Of a stretch of 64,000 bases of DNA, positions 10,213 through 21,382 are shown piece by piece. The notes under the pieces are model-generated. The model was not told where the DNA came from. It saw only the letters and a list, made by a program, of their open reading frames with translations, and ran no database searches. The position numbers and the translations under genes were made by a program. The first letter of the stretch is position 1. Every line of letters starts with the position of its first letter. Origin of the DNA: Siderastrea radians (Eukaryota > Cnidaria > Anthozoa > Scleractinia > Rhizangiidae); assembly GCA_964017195.1 (NCBI GenBank), contig OZ024893.1, positions 53,099,415 to 53,163,414 of the forward strand, in the 5' to 3' direction.

Positions 10213-13200
10213 CGGTTTATGAGATTTCTTGTTTTTTTTTAAAGCAAAGATAGTGATGTGTACTAACATGATCAGATTTGATATTATTTGTATAGTAACA
10301 ACTCCAGGTCTTGACACCATAGCATTTTTATTCCAGTGGCATAAGGTGGAAATGTGTGCATTTCTCAAAGTCCTCTTTTCAAGGGAGTTTGCACATGGGA
10401 GTTTTTCATTGCAATCAACAGTTCTAAAATGGTCACCAGATTTATGAACTTTCATCCCAACCTAATGTCCAATGTACGCTCAAATACTAAACAGTAATTT
10501 ATCCATGACAGACTCACAGTGGAGACCCCATACACGTAGTAGTAATACAATAAATTCTCAATTTCAGGCATTGAATTCCTTCCTTTTGTATACAGTAGAT
10601 GCCAGGGTATGAGGGGACATGTTGCAAGGACGTGTCACAGAGACACACAGCAGTGCGACACTGCAATTGTTATGCTAAAGGCATGTACTGTAGCAGGAAC
10701 ATTAGCAGAGAGGAAATCGAAAGGTGCTTACATTTTTGCAACAACATGTGACACCCTTTGGTGTGTGGCTGGTGCTTTTTGAGCTTATGCCAATGCCAAG
10801 TACCATGGCATTCAAAATAGCATATCATCCAAGTAAAAGCTAGAAGCTTGTCCAAAATACAGCCACCCATAATTCAGAAAAGATAACTAAAGTTGAGATT
10901 TAATAAAGGAACATTATTAATTCTGTTGTGCTTGTTCAGGATATGACGTGATTTTTATCAACTTTGTGCTATGCACCTTGTTGGTTACTTACCACCCTAT
11001 ACCCAGTACATACATGCTCATGGAATAAATGTTAAATGTCACAGACATTTTAAGGTGAATAATGGTTCTCTCAGTATAATAATTATTATGCCACACAAGT
11101 TAATATCCAGCCCCACGGAAAGGTACAGGTAACTTGTTATCAGATATGGACAAAAAAACTGTGGAGGTGACCACTGTTGTGGTCGGAGGTGAATGGCATG
11201 TAATATACTAATTACACCTGTAGTGTGCAGAAAACATTATGTAAACAATGTACCTACTTGTTCGGAATAGTCTACATGTAGATGAAAGAACTTTATAAAT
11301 CCAGGAGGGCATTTGAGTGTCTCATGAATGTTAACTTTTTTTGAAAATCATCAAAACTGCTCAATCATGTTATGAGAAAACAGCCTTCAAAATGGCAACT
11401 TTTCAATTTTTGGCTTATTTCCTGATTCAAAAAATTATATGCTTACTGACCTAAAGCAAAGGCTGAAGGAAAAAACTATTTGGCTGTAAGGGGATGGTGT
11501 TCAGTGTGTCAAACTGTCTCCAGTGAGTTTTTTGCACTTTTGCCAAGAACCAAATATTAACTTACTGTACATGTATTTTATCACACAATTTTTTTTTATT
11601 CTTGATTTGTTTGTAAAATTATTGAAAGGTCAATAACACAACCAACTGGGCTAGATGACTGGTGCTGTTTAGTTACATCCTATATAGAAGTTAAATTTCA
11701 GTTCAAACCGGAACCTCATACATCTACCAGTATACTGCTCCTTCAACAATCTCCTGGGATCTGTAAAGTAGTTCATGTACTGTGGTATAGATGAAATTAA
11801 AGTGTGATTTACATTCACCTTTTATAGCTACATGTATGTGAGTAGTAAGTTTATTTTTTATGATCCATTTATTAATCTTACTCTCAAAATTTTTCATCAG
11901 GTTTCTACATTTGCACACATTGTATCAGTATCACTCCAAGTTCTACAGCAAAACAGTTTCTTGATGCATGTTGTACATAGTAAAGGAATGCATCACACAT
12001 GGTCAGGTAAGTTACTCAAACATACAGCTACAATTAACGTTGTCGGAAAACCTACGCAACAAGACCAAGGTGCTATGGGTAATCTATTAATAAATCCACC
12101 AAACTTAGCTGTGGCTCACCCCTCCACAAATTAAATCACACAGGCAAGTGTTTATCATACTTTCACCCCTCCTACAGTAGCGACAACGGCGAAATTACAG
12201 CCAAATCACAAACGATTTTCAGCTACCCATACTACCTTTTGGTCTCCTCGTGTAAGCTCAAGGCTGTAAAATCAGACAACGTTTTAGCTGTATACATTAG
12301 AATCCTCATGTTACACTTCAAATTTGTGTTGCTTACATGTAGATCTGTTTTCTTTAAACAAAGGACGTGTACATGTACAGTTTATTGGGCGTTGGTTGCA
12401 GGCATTCCTTTTAAAGATTTTGACAGAATGGCATATGGATTCATGTCATATGAAGACATTATCTCCTTGGTGATCATTGAATGCTTGAATTTTTAAGACA
12501 TGAATACTTAATTATTGTGGACAAACCACAATCCCAAACAGTACACTGAAACAAAAGCCCTGCTGATATAGAGCCATGGTTACTAATATTGTAAAATAAT
12601 TACTGATGTTGTAAATAATTACTAAGATTGGTCATTTATTAATCAAAAGAATGATGATCGCTCAACATGAAGCAATTGTGGGATTAGGACACTAAGTTAA
12701 ATCCCTAACTGAAGTCATACCCATGACCTTCTACACACCAGCTACATGATTGTACTAATCTACAAGAAAACTGGTAGTGAAGTAGGTCATCTTACTAGGT
12801 TCATACTGTATCATGTCCTGCATAGTGCTAGAAAGGGCAGTGTTGAAGGCATCTGCCTGTATGGTGACCTTGTACTGTAAGTAATGCCCTACAATACAGC
12901 TGTGCACCTGTAGCTCACATCTAGACTCCTATGTAATCTACATTCTGTACAATGTAGGTTACTGTACATGTAGTGGTTAGAACTCCTGACTGGTATAGGG
13001 AACACCTCACGTTCAGCTTCTCTTGGGGTCTCAGTTCATTTCAGTACATAACATCTACACCCAGTTACAACCATGTTAGACCACTAGAGGCTAACTGCTT
13101 GGGATAACTAGGTTAAAACTACAATAGTAGCGTGCATTGCATTTCCTGGCATCTGGGCTTTGAATTTCATGTCCACCATTTTCATTTTTCAGTCACTTGA

Positions 13201-14725
13201 TAATTCAACTTCTTATACCACCGTACATCCCCGCCAACACAATATTATATAAAAAAACTAGCTGGTACCCATGAACATTTCACCACTCAACAACATGATA
13301 TCTTGAAAACTGACATCAATTTGCATAAGCAGTTGAAAGTAGTCACACATCAACAGCCTTGGCACAGTGTTGCACATCCCTGCCAGGAAAGTATAGAGGT
13401 GGTGTGGTTTTGGCTTTTTGTAACTAAGCCGTTTTTCCATGATGTGTGGACAACAGTTCTCTCTTAGTGTATTATGTACGATACAAATGTATTCCAAGTT
13501 GATGTGTGTAGGGCCAGGTGGGTTGATGCAAGCCAGTCTGGAAAAAGCCGTCCAGTCTTGCACGCATCATTGGTTCATTCAACACGCGTGCACTTTAACA
13601 TGCTTTGAGTGTTTTTAAGCATAGTTTTGAAATTTTCCAAAAATGCATGTATTTACATGTAGCATGAAATTGGTGGTATAATAAATGTGTATTGACAGAG
13701 TTAGGACAAGCCGGTTGTGGCACATGAACCTCGCTGTGCTCAGTCTGTACACCATGACCTCAAGCCAAATATTTTCCTGTCTAGTCCTCTCACTCAGTCA
13801 ATAGGCACATCCTTTTTGGAGAATTGTTGGAACCTCGTACATGAACATGTGAAAACCGGATCATCGTGTATTCGCTGAGTACAATACATGCAAACAGGAT
13901 GTGCTATGTTATGGTGTACTAGAAAATTGTATTCTGATCAGGGTTATTAAGGTTTTGAAATGGACTATCACTGTAATGCTTACATGTACGATGTTTGTCA
14001 ATGTCACTAAAGTGACAGTTTATTTTAAGAAATCCTTCTTATTTTGCCACTCCACAGCTTTGGAACCCAATACTTGACTAAAAGTCATTAAATTAATATT
14101 TACACCTTTTACTAATTTTCATAATATTATTGTAAATTTACATGAACCTTTATATATGTTATTGAAAATTAACATTGTAACCTAATAATGTTGAGTGTAT
14201 GACAGGCCTAGAACTTTTTTTTAATTTCTTCTCAATATTTTTTTCTAGGACCATGTCTACATAAGGCCATAAGAGGACTGAACTCAGAAGATTGTTAACC
14301 GCAAGTGAAATGAAGGCAGCCAAAACAGATAAGACCGTAAATGTAAAATCAGTGAATGTGTATACTCCCTGTTACTCAATGATTCTTTTCATTTGGTTTT
14401 GCCTCATATGCACAGATACACTGTAAATATTAAATTGATTTTATCTTTTAACTGATATTGGAGATTTGTTAAAAAATAGACATTCTGAGGTAAACTGAAT
14501 GTGGCCACAAAGTGACTGGCATAGAATACAAAGCGTCATACAGTGTACATGTACATTTAATGTACACTGGGCTTGGGGTTTGCTGTAGTAGTCTTGAATG
14601 CAGGATAAACCTGGACAAATATTTTATATATATATATATATATTATCATTTCTAATTACAACCTACAATGTACCCCTTGTACTTGAAGATTTAATTAATT
14701 AGGTAGTATGCTGGTGCAGTATTGT
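10213..14725. other. AT-rich stretch with possible plus-strand exons
   Basis: Mostly non-coding. Two places have splice-site-like context. 11901-12006 is bracketed by TTTTTCATCAG and CAG|GTAAGT and is open in one frame. 12401-12496 follows TTGGTTGCAG and stays open in the phase left by the first, ending at a TAA. A third acceptor, TTTTTTTCTAG at 14248, also stays open in that phase to a stop at about 14299. Either combination could be the end of a small transcript, but no homology supports it. Many TACATGTA octamers occur here. Confidence 0.3.
11901..12006 (+). other. Candidate internal exon of unknown gene
   Basis: A 106-nt segment with a good acceptor (pyrimidine tract, TTTTTCATCAG) and an excellent donor (TCAG|GTAAGT). 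One frame is open throughout and reads VSTFAHIVSVSLQVLQQNSF at the start. The exon would end in phase 1. No upstream start exon was identified, and open frames of this length are common by chance, so confidence is low. Confidence 0.25.
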
Positions 14726-14729
14726 TTAA

Positions 14730-15788
14730 AGAGCCAGTGTCACCCAAAGTGCTTTGCGCGGTTGTGCTTTTGTTTTGAAGTTTGGCTGGCACGTTTGCGG
14801 GACGTTTCGCAAATTATACCCTGCCGCACTGGCCTTTTCAGCAAGCTGATATTCACAGTAGTAGCCCCTGAAAATAGTAATATATTTCTCGCTAGATGTT
14901 ACCGGAGAAAACAACTCTAGATCTGACTTTGTAGTCAACGCGTATGGAGCTATTATAACAACCAATCGATTGATCGATCGATCGATCGATCGATCTCGAT
15001 GGACGTAAAACCAGAGTAGCCACTTCCACTCGATATAAAAATAATAAGACAAAAACAAGTAGTAAGAATATTGACGTCTTCATCGCTAGATGTCACTGGA
15101 GAAAACTACTCAAGATCTGAGTTTGCATTCAATGCGTATACATGGATCTATTACAGTCCGATCGATTGATTGCGCGATCGATCGCATCGACCAATGTCGT
15201 TGGACGCAAAACCAGAATGGCCACTTACGCTTTTTGTAAAAATAAAACATAAACAGACAGTGAACACAAGGAATAATTAAGCAAAACAGCACAAACTCAT
15301 GACCATAAGCATTATTTTGGAGCAAGCCCGTAGCTACTGTTATTTTGTGGTAAATTAATGTTCCTTCTGTTTTCATTCGGCAACGAATGTAGCATTATTT
15401 CGGCAAATGACTGTCAGTAGTATTGCTGAAACCCATAGATGTTTTTCTTTCCCTCCGCTACTGATACACGGACTCCTTCAGCCGTACAACTTTGGCAGAG
15501 CCCGGAAGACTCGGCCTTTGCCTCAACTTTCCTGAACCCTACGAGGCATCCAATTTAAAGATCTCCTTCTCCACTGCAAAAACACTTCAGAATTCAGAAA
15601 TATACAACGAAATCGATACGGCGACACTTAAATGTCAAGTCAAAATTCACACTAGTGCTTTCGGATTGCTAACGGCAGCGATGGAAGAAGATACAAATCA
15701 GACTTCACGACAATCAAGAAAATGGCGTGTTTTTCATATATGAAAAATGTACCTCGGCGCGCAAAGCACTTTGGGTGACACTGGCTCT
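14730..15788. mobile_element. TTAA-flanked DNA transposon, 1.06 kb, perfect 31-bp TIRs
   Basis: TTAA at 14726-14729 and 15789-15792 flanks a segment whose left end AGAGCCAGTGTCACCCAAAG… is repeated as the exact reverse complement at its right end for 31 bp (through CTTTGCGCG). Inside are a (GATC)n/(ATCG)n-rich palindromic stretch near 14963-14997 and an imperfect second version at 15160-15186, surrounded by duplicated sequence (GCTAGATGT…GGAGAAAAC occurs at 14891 and 15084). No transposase frame is visible, so it is a non-autonomous copy. It shares the TTAA|AG…CT|TTAA organisation with the elements at 8164 and 33560. Confidence 0.88.
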
Positions 15789-15874
15789 TTAAGTAATCGT
15801 GTGTGCACATGTACATGTGGGCCTTTCATGATACATGTACTGTGTAACTCCTAGTATTTGCATTTAGTTCACCA

Positions 15875-16111
15875 GGGCCCGGCTCCATAAAGCAACTTAA
15901 GATTAAGTGCGAATTTTCTGCAACCATTTCCTTTGTTCTGGAGGACTTTTTGGCACAGTATCGCGGATAACTCGGCCGAAGACAGATTAGTGAGTATAGA
16001 GTAGAGTACTTTAGGAAACACAAAGAGAACACAAAGAAATCCTCCAGAACAAAGGGAATGGTTGCAAAAAAAACCCTTTTTAATCTCAAGTTGCCTTATG
16101 CAGCTGGGCCT
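15875..16111. mobile_element. MITE-like inverted repeat, about 237 bp
   Basis: The left arm (GGGCCCGGCTCCATAAAGCA…TTGTTCTGGAGGA, about 15875-15950) is mirrored by the right arm (TCCTCCAGAACAAAGGGAAT…GCAGCTGGGCC, about 16038-16111). The loop is about 85 bp. Arms differ at roughly a tenth of positions. It is a small palindromic, MITE-type insertion without coding capacity. Confidence 0.85.
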
Positions 16112-16189
16112 AGGACTATATCCATGTTATCCATTGTTAAGGATACTGTACTTTTAGTCTTTTTGAACATTGGATACAAGCCTCAGTTT

Positions 16190-16300
16190 ACTGGTTTCCA
16201 ATGCTTTCTTGAAATTTCCCAGCATCACCAGGCTTCTAAGAAAAACCAAGCTTACCAGGGTTGACCCAGATGTTATAGTCAAAAATAATGTACCTGGGTA
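16190..16300. repeat. CCAGG-type palindromic repeat fragment
   Basis: Units such as CACCAGGCTT, CTTACCAGGGTTGACC and TACCTGGGTAACCCCAGG are the same family as the arrays at 2838-3355 and 19190-19668. This fragment adjoins the outer end of the left arm of the 16290-19225 inverted-repeat element. Confidence 0.65.
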
Positions 16301-19225
16301 ACCCCAGGAGCCCATTACCCGGAGCGTCCAACTTCCATACTGCGTCTGTGAAACAGCATTTTCACAAGTAAATTTATTTTTCCTCGCGAAGCGAGGAGGG
16401 CCGAAGGCCCTCCGAGCGTAGCGAGGTTTATAAATTTGTCGCGTGGGGTTCGCGCGAGGATCGCTAAGGGCGGTCAAATCTCGATCGGCCCATATATATT
16501 TCGATGGTGTCGGCACAGTTGCCTAGCAACAAAACCAAATCGCGACCGCTGACAGTTGTGCACTCTCATGTTTCTTCGGCGTGTTTCTTCATTTCTTGCT
16601 TGCTTCGCTGCGTTTATTTGGGTGCTGATATGTTTATTCATCGTCTGTGGACAAGCAAGCAATGCTGATTAAACAAGTGGCTGAAAATCCATTCCGGGGG
16701 AGATTTACAACTGAAACTCAGCGTGAACGCCGACTTGAAATTCAGCGCGAACAACGAAGGTGAAAGAGTCGACGACAAGAAAGCACGGGTATAGAACATC
16801 GTTTTCCGATAATAGCCTAGCGAAGACTAAAGCCATCAGCAGGACACAAACAGGAGACTGGAATATCACAGGCGAGAAATCTTGAAACATACATAACGTA
16901 GCTTAAATTTACCTTGATAGCACAGCGCTGCGACAAAACGAAATTCGCCAACAACGCGAGAATTGATACAAGGTCTTCGAATATTATAACTCAGTCACGC
17001 CAATTGAATAATACCGGTAAGAATGAACCCAGTGGCTACAAACTCTTCGAGAAAATGTGTGCTGAAACCGATCAGGACCGGTGACACCGACAAGAAGTGC
17101 TTCGACAAAATGATTTTGTTATAGAAGCAACAAGAGGCGGGAAAAAAACACACGATCATCAAAATACTTTTGCTAGAAATATCAGTACCTTTCCAACGGA
17201 CGGTGACTGAACAGGTATCTTTACTCTTGATGTACCAGTAATTATTATTAACGTATAATTACTTTTCCAAGGATGTTCAAAATTACAGATTACACAAGAG
17301 AAATGAAATTATTCACAAAATAGGTTTCAGTTCCCCAAACAACTAGCATATTTGTGTATGAGCAGTAAAAAAAATTTAAATCTTAAGTTTAGGACGTTCC
17401 CGAAAAAATATTTGAAAGAAATAATTCATATTGGATCAGTAGGAATTTATAAAAGTTTATGTTTTCCGTTATGGATATAATTTGACCCTGTTAATAGTAA
17501 AAGAAATAATATTCAGATGGATCAGAAAGGACAATTTCTGTTCACAATTTGGTTTGGAAATGCACTTACAAGTATTGCTCTGCCTGACAATTACCACTTT
17601 AAAATGTGTAGCGGGGATAGGTACGTACTACCTGCATGTGTTTGATGTGAAACAAACATTACTGCTTAAAATTAATTATTGATAATAATTTCATGCTATA
17701 TACAGTGACCAGCATCACAGCTCTCCTCCCAGTGCACAAACAAGCACCAAATTCATGGGAATTGAGATCCTGATCACCTTCAACATGATTTGTCTATGTG
17801 AAAGTTTGTCTTACTTCTGAAGGTTTCACATGCTATAATCTACATTCACCCTTTCCCTTAATTAGCTACTCTTGCTTTTCACACCAATTGACCTCCCTAA
17901 GCCCCAATGTAAACCTGCAAATTCTCCTTACTGGTCTTCATACATTTCTTGTAGTACTAGTGCAGAGAACTTCTTTCTACTGACATTAACACTATTCATG
18001 TTTGGTGATCAATTCCTTAATTCTGATGACCTAATTAAAGCATTGTTATTGTAGGGAGATGCTGGTCACTGGGGCTTCAAGGGTTAATGTATTACATGTA
18101 TATGCATGGATTTTTGCGCTATAGAAATAATAAAGTTAAAGTTAAGTTAAGTTATATTATTGTGACAGTTATCTAATCCAATTTCTATAGTATGTTGGGG
18201 GAATGAATAAACATGTTACAACATCAATATGAAACTCTGTGCTTTGCTTGCCATTATTCTGTATTATTCTCATTTCAACTTTTGGGTAAAAATGGATAAT
18301 TTTTTTAATGCACCACATCACTCTTCAGCAGTGAGAGACTCCTGCTACAGTATCTCAACCAGTCAAGGGAAATAATGTATTGATTTAGCTATTGACACTT
18401 GTCAATACCCAGTAAATAGAACAAAAACTGTACAACAGAATCCAAAGGAAATGGCCGGGTTAATGTTGGAGATAACAAGTTCCAATTGGAATTTGAACTG
18501 CATTTCTGATAACCTATTCTCACCCAACCAAAATAAACAGAAACACCACACATATTGTTTTGGACAACAGGTCCACAGCAATACTATACGTCCTCTCCAG
18601 AGAGCAATTTACCTTATTTTAGAATGAAGAGAGGTGGGGGGGGGGGGGGGCTGAACGTATTTTCGTATACATGACAGAGGATTGGATGCAAGTTACATGG
18701 AAGCGAATGGGAACCAGAATGTCGATCTTAACTCCCAATTGGGGACCATTGTGGCCACCCATATACACCTCCAGTTAAAGCAAATTTCTATCCCCTCCCC
18801 ACCCCCATCGCTCAATTTTGTGGTGCACCCGTGCCTGAGCTTCGCGAGGTTCTGCGAGTCACGTATTTCTAGTTAGATAAGCTTTTCCCGCGAATTGGTT
18901 GAAATAGCCAATCAAAAAGCGATTGCATAATTAATAATAGACTGAGTACGAAATTACGACAACTCGTCCACGCTGGAAATAAACATAATGGACGAAAGTG
19001 ACCAGTGAGGAATCTTTATCGGAGTGTTCTGACAGTATTTCAAGCGATAATTTCAGTATTTACAAGGGAAGTAGTAGCTTAGATTTAATGCAGACGTCAT
19101 TGGAAACAGTTATTTTCGTGGGAAAGGGTTATCTTAAAATAAACCTACTTGTAAAAACGCTGTTGCACGAATTTATGGCAGTTGGACGCTCCGGGTAATG
19201 GGCTCCTGGTAACCCTGGTTATTCA
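16290..19225. mobile_element. 2.9-kb inverted-repeat element bordered by CCAGG repeats
   Basis: The left arm 16301-16384 (CCCAGGAGCCCATTACCCGG AGCGTCCAAC…ACAAGTAAATTTATTTT) is the reverse complement of 19128-19215, with about 85% visual identity. Between them lie a compound hairpin (16382-16426), non-coding sequence, an oligo-G run (about 18642-18656) and, near the right end, an ATG-containing segment (18988-19090) with a serine/glutamate-rich frame (SEESLSECSDSISSDNFSIY) that has lost register just after its start. Such acidic Ser-rich leaders occur in some cnidarian transposon-associated proteins, so this may be the 5' end of a decayed element gene. The superfamily is undetermined. Confidence 0.6.
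16382..16426. repeat. Compound GC-rich double hairpin
   Basis: CCTCGC-GAA-GCGAGG is followed directly by AGGGCC-GAA-GGCCCT and then CCGAGCGTAGCGAGG, which can pair with the first CCTCGC. The result is two stem-loops with identical GAA loops inside a possible third stem, strikingly GC-rich against AT-rich surroundings. Its role is unknown. Confidence 0.9.
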
Positions 19226-19668
19226 GACAACCACGGTTACCGGGCTTACCAGGGAAACCGGGGTTAACCAAGCTTTTTTGCACATAGGGTCTGAGTCTGG
19301 TAAACCTGGTTTTCAGTAAAATGTGCTAACCAGGTTCACCAGGGTTACCCTGATCAACCCAGACCTTAAGGGCCTAGTTAAACCCGGGTAACCCTGGTAA
19401 TTTAGAAAACCAGGGTCACCAGACTTACCAGGGTAACCAGGGTAACCTAGGTTAGCCCAGACTTCTCAGAGTCTCGTTAAACCCTGGTTACCCTGGTACG
19501 TCTGGTAACCCTGGTTTTCTAAATAACCAGGGTAACCAGGGTTACCAGACTTTTTTGCACATAGGGTTTGAGTCTGGTAAGCCTGGCTTAAGAACCAGGG
19601 TATCCTGGTTTTTTAACCAGGCTTGGACCAGGGTAAAACCCTGGTTTTACCAGGCTCTTGGTGCAAGG
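19190..19668. repeat. Array of palindromic GGTAACCCTGGTTACC-like units
   Basis: Dense alternation of ACCAGGGTTACC and GGTAACCCTGGT with variants (TCTGGTAA, AACCAGGCTT). The phrase CTTTTTTGCACATAGGGT occurs twice (19273-19290 and 19549-19566). The right boundary CCAGGCTCTTGGTGCAAGGG is the exact inverse of the left boundary of the 2838-3355 array, defining a shared family terminus. Confidence 0.88.
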
Positions 19669-20398
19669 GAGGTTCTTATGATGTCTTTGTGCGCGGCGGC
19701 GACGGCTGTCAAGATTGGCTCAAACTCTCGTAGCGGGAGATCAGCGAGATACTCTACGACGTCCTCTTCTTCTTGAGGGGTTGGCTTAATGTGCCACTTT
19801 TAAAACCGTCCATAGTTGAGGCTTTTCGGGTTAGCATGTTAACATTAGTCGGTCGCTGTTGCTACCACACAATAAACATCGCAGGGACCATATCTTAGAA
19901 AAGTGCATCGTTTATGATCAAGCGCATTTTAAAAAGACGGTAAGCTCTTCTTGAAGACAAGCGTCTTGCTGATTTAAGTCAACGAAAAAATGTTCTTATA
20001 ATTAATGAAGTTACTTTTTAAGCAATTTGAATTGTTAAAAGGTATTTGAAAACGAATCCAAGTTGCATTGCAACAATTATACGGATATCGGGTATAGGCA
20101 CTGTGGTATAGTCATTGGCCCTTAATTGCACTCTTTTTTAAAGAAAATATGCTTCGTAATTTATTTAAGTTGTATTTATTTCGTTTTCGAGCCTTTGATT
20201 AATGAAACTAGATATTTGTCTACTTTGTAAATCAGTTTGTTGGTATTACTTGAAAATAACTTTAATTCTGTAACTGCGCTGTTGACGACACAGTGGTAGT
20301 CTACCCCTCCCCCACGGGTTACTATCGATTCGGTTTGGAAGCCTTCGAGTTTGTGGATCAGCCGTTTGCCTTTATTCACTGTCACGTGGTTATTTGCA
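19669..20398. other. Non-coding flank upstream of membrane-protein gene
   Basis: No repeat or gene recognised. The last about 100 bp (20300-20398) stay open in the frame of the following exon. They encode a hydrophobic run (LPLFTVTWLFAMHPML) but contain no in-frame ATG, so a short upstream exon carrying the start codon may lie here undetected. Confidence 0.35.
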
Positions 20399-21351
20399 AT
20401 GCATCCGATGCTCAGTGAGTCCAGGTGCGCGCGGGGATGTGAGAAAAAAGGCCGAGTAAGGCGTGAGGTGGGAGATCACAGTGTGTATTCACTGGCACAA
20501 GGTCCAATTACACTTGATTACAATAACAACTATCAGGAACAAGATGACAATCCCGACGCCAAGAAAATGGAGACTGCAGGTGAGTGAGTAGATGTACTTA
20601 TTAAATAAAGTGGTCGTCACGACTTAGTCAAAATGAACCCAGTATTCAGTTTGTCTTTCATATAACCCTTCTCGATTTTATTTAAATTTTAACACCCATT
20701 TTTATACCAATATTTTAAAGTGTTTTCAGTGTTAAAAGTATACACTTGTCTTGAGATTTCCATAGATTTGAAGAAAATCATTAGCGATTGAGACTGAAAA
20801 CTAACAATGTTTCTGCTTATGGCATGAGACCAGTTAAGTTGTTTTACAGAAGGACACATCAAGTTTTTTGCAATTCAGTTTAAATTGATTGAATATATGT
20901 TTAGTTGCTGATTGCAAATGAAAGATTTTTAACAAGGTAAATAATAGTAAAAAAAGCTTTCCATTGCAGTGAGTTTACAGTTACACTTGCTTGATATCCT
21001 ACCCAGTAACTGAGTCTCAGCTAATAATATAATTGCATACGTTTGAGAGAAAAAAGAACTAAAAATCAGATGTTGTCTTAGCAATGACGCAGGGGTAGAC
21101 AAAATGAAAAATGACCTGAAAAATATAAATTAAAGTTTTGAGAATAAATTCTAAGCATTAATTTTCTACTTTAAGTTAATAACATTGAAGTTATTAACAG
21201 GCGTTTTTCGACATTTCTCTTTGTAGCTACAGTGAACGTGCCACTTGTTGCAGCTATGGCCGCCATGACAGCTCTGACCATGTTTGGGGTGGCTCTCATG
21301 TTCGTGAGGAAAAGATCACGTCACGCTGGTTACCTGCTGCTAAAGAAATGA
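20399..21351 (+). CDS. Small single-pass membrane protein, two exons
   Basis: Exon 1 (20399-20579) ends at an excellent donor (ACTGCAG|GTGAGTGAG). Exon 2 (21227-21351) begins after TTTCTCTTTGTAG and ends in TGA. The phase-1 join is in frame, giving 101 residues from the first ATG. The exon 1 part is polar and contains two Cys, a dibasic stretch (RVRREVGDHS) and an Asn/Gln/Asp-rich region (DYNNNYQEQDDNPD). Exon 2 encodes a clean transmembrane helix (VPLVAAMAAMTALTMFGVAL) followed by a basic tail (RKRSRHAGYLLLKK), so the tail should be cytoplasmic by the positive-inside rule. A polyadenylation signal AATAAA lies at 21377-21382. Upstream of the ATG the frame stays open over a signal-peptide-like run, so a missed 5' exon would make it a classic type I membrane protein. 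No family was recognised. The gene model is inferred from splice sites and frame, without transcript support. Confidence 0.55.
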
Positions 21352-21376
21352 AATTCGTGTAAATTCTTTTGCTTGA

Positions 21377-21382
21377 AATAAA
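21377..21382 (+). terminator. Polyadenylation signal AATAAA
   Basis: Canonical hexamer 26 bp after the stop codon of the membrane-protein gene, with a TG-rich stretch after it. Confidence 0.6.

Noticed and set aside
12401..12496. EF-hand-like motif (FKDFDRMAYGFMSYEDIIS)
   Set aside because: Loop residues do not fit the DxDxDG pattern. It is only a superficial resemblance.
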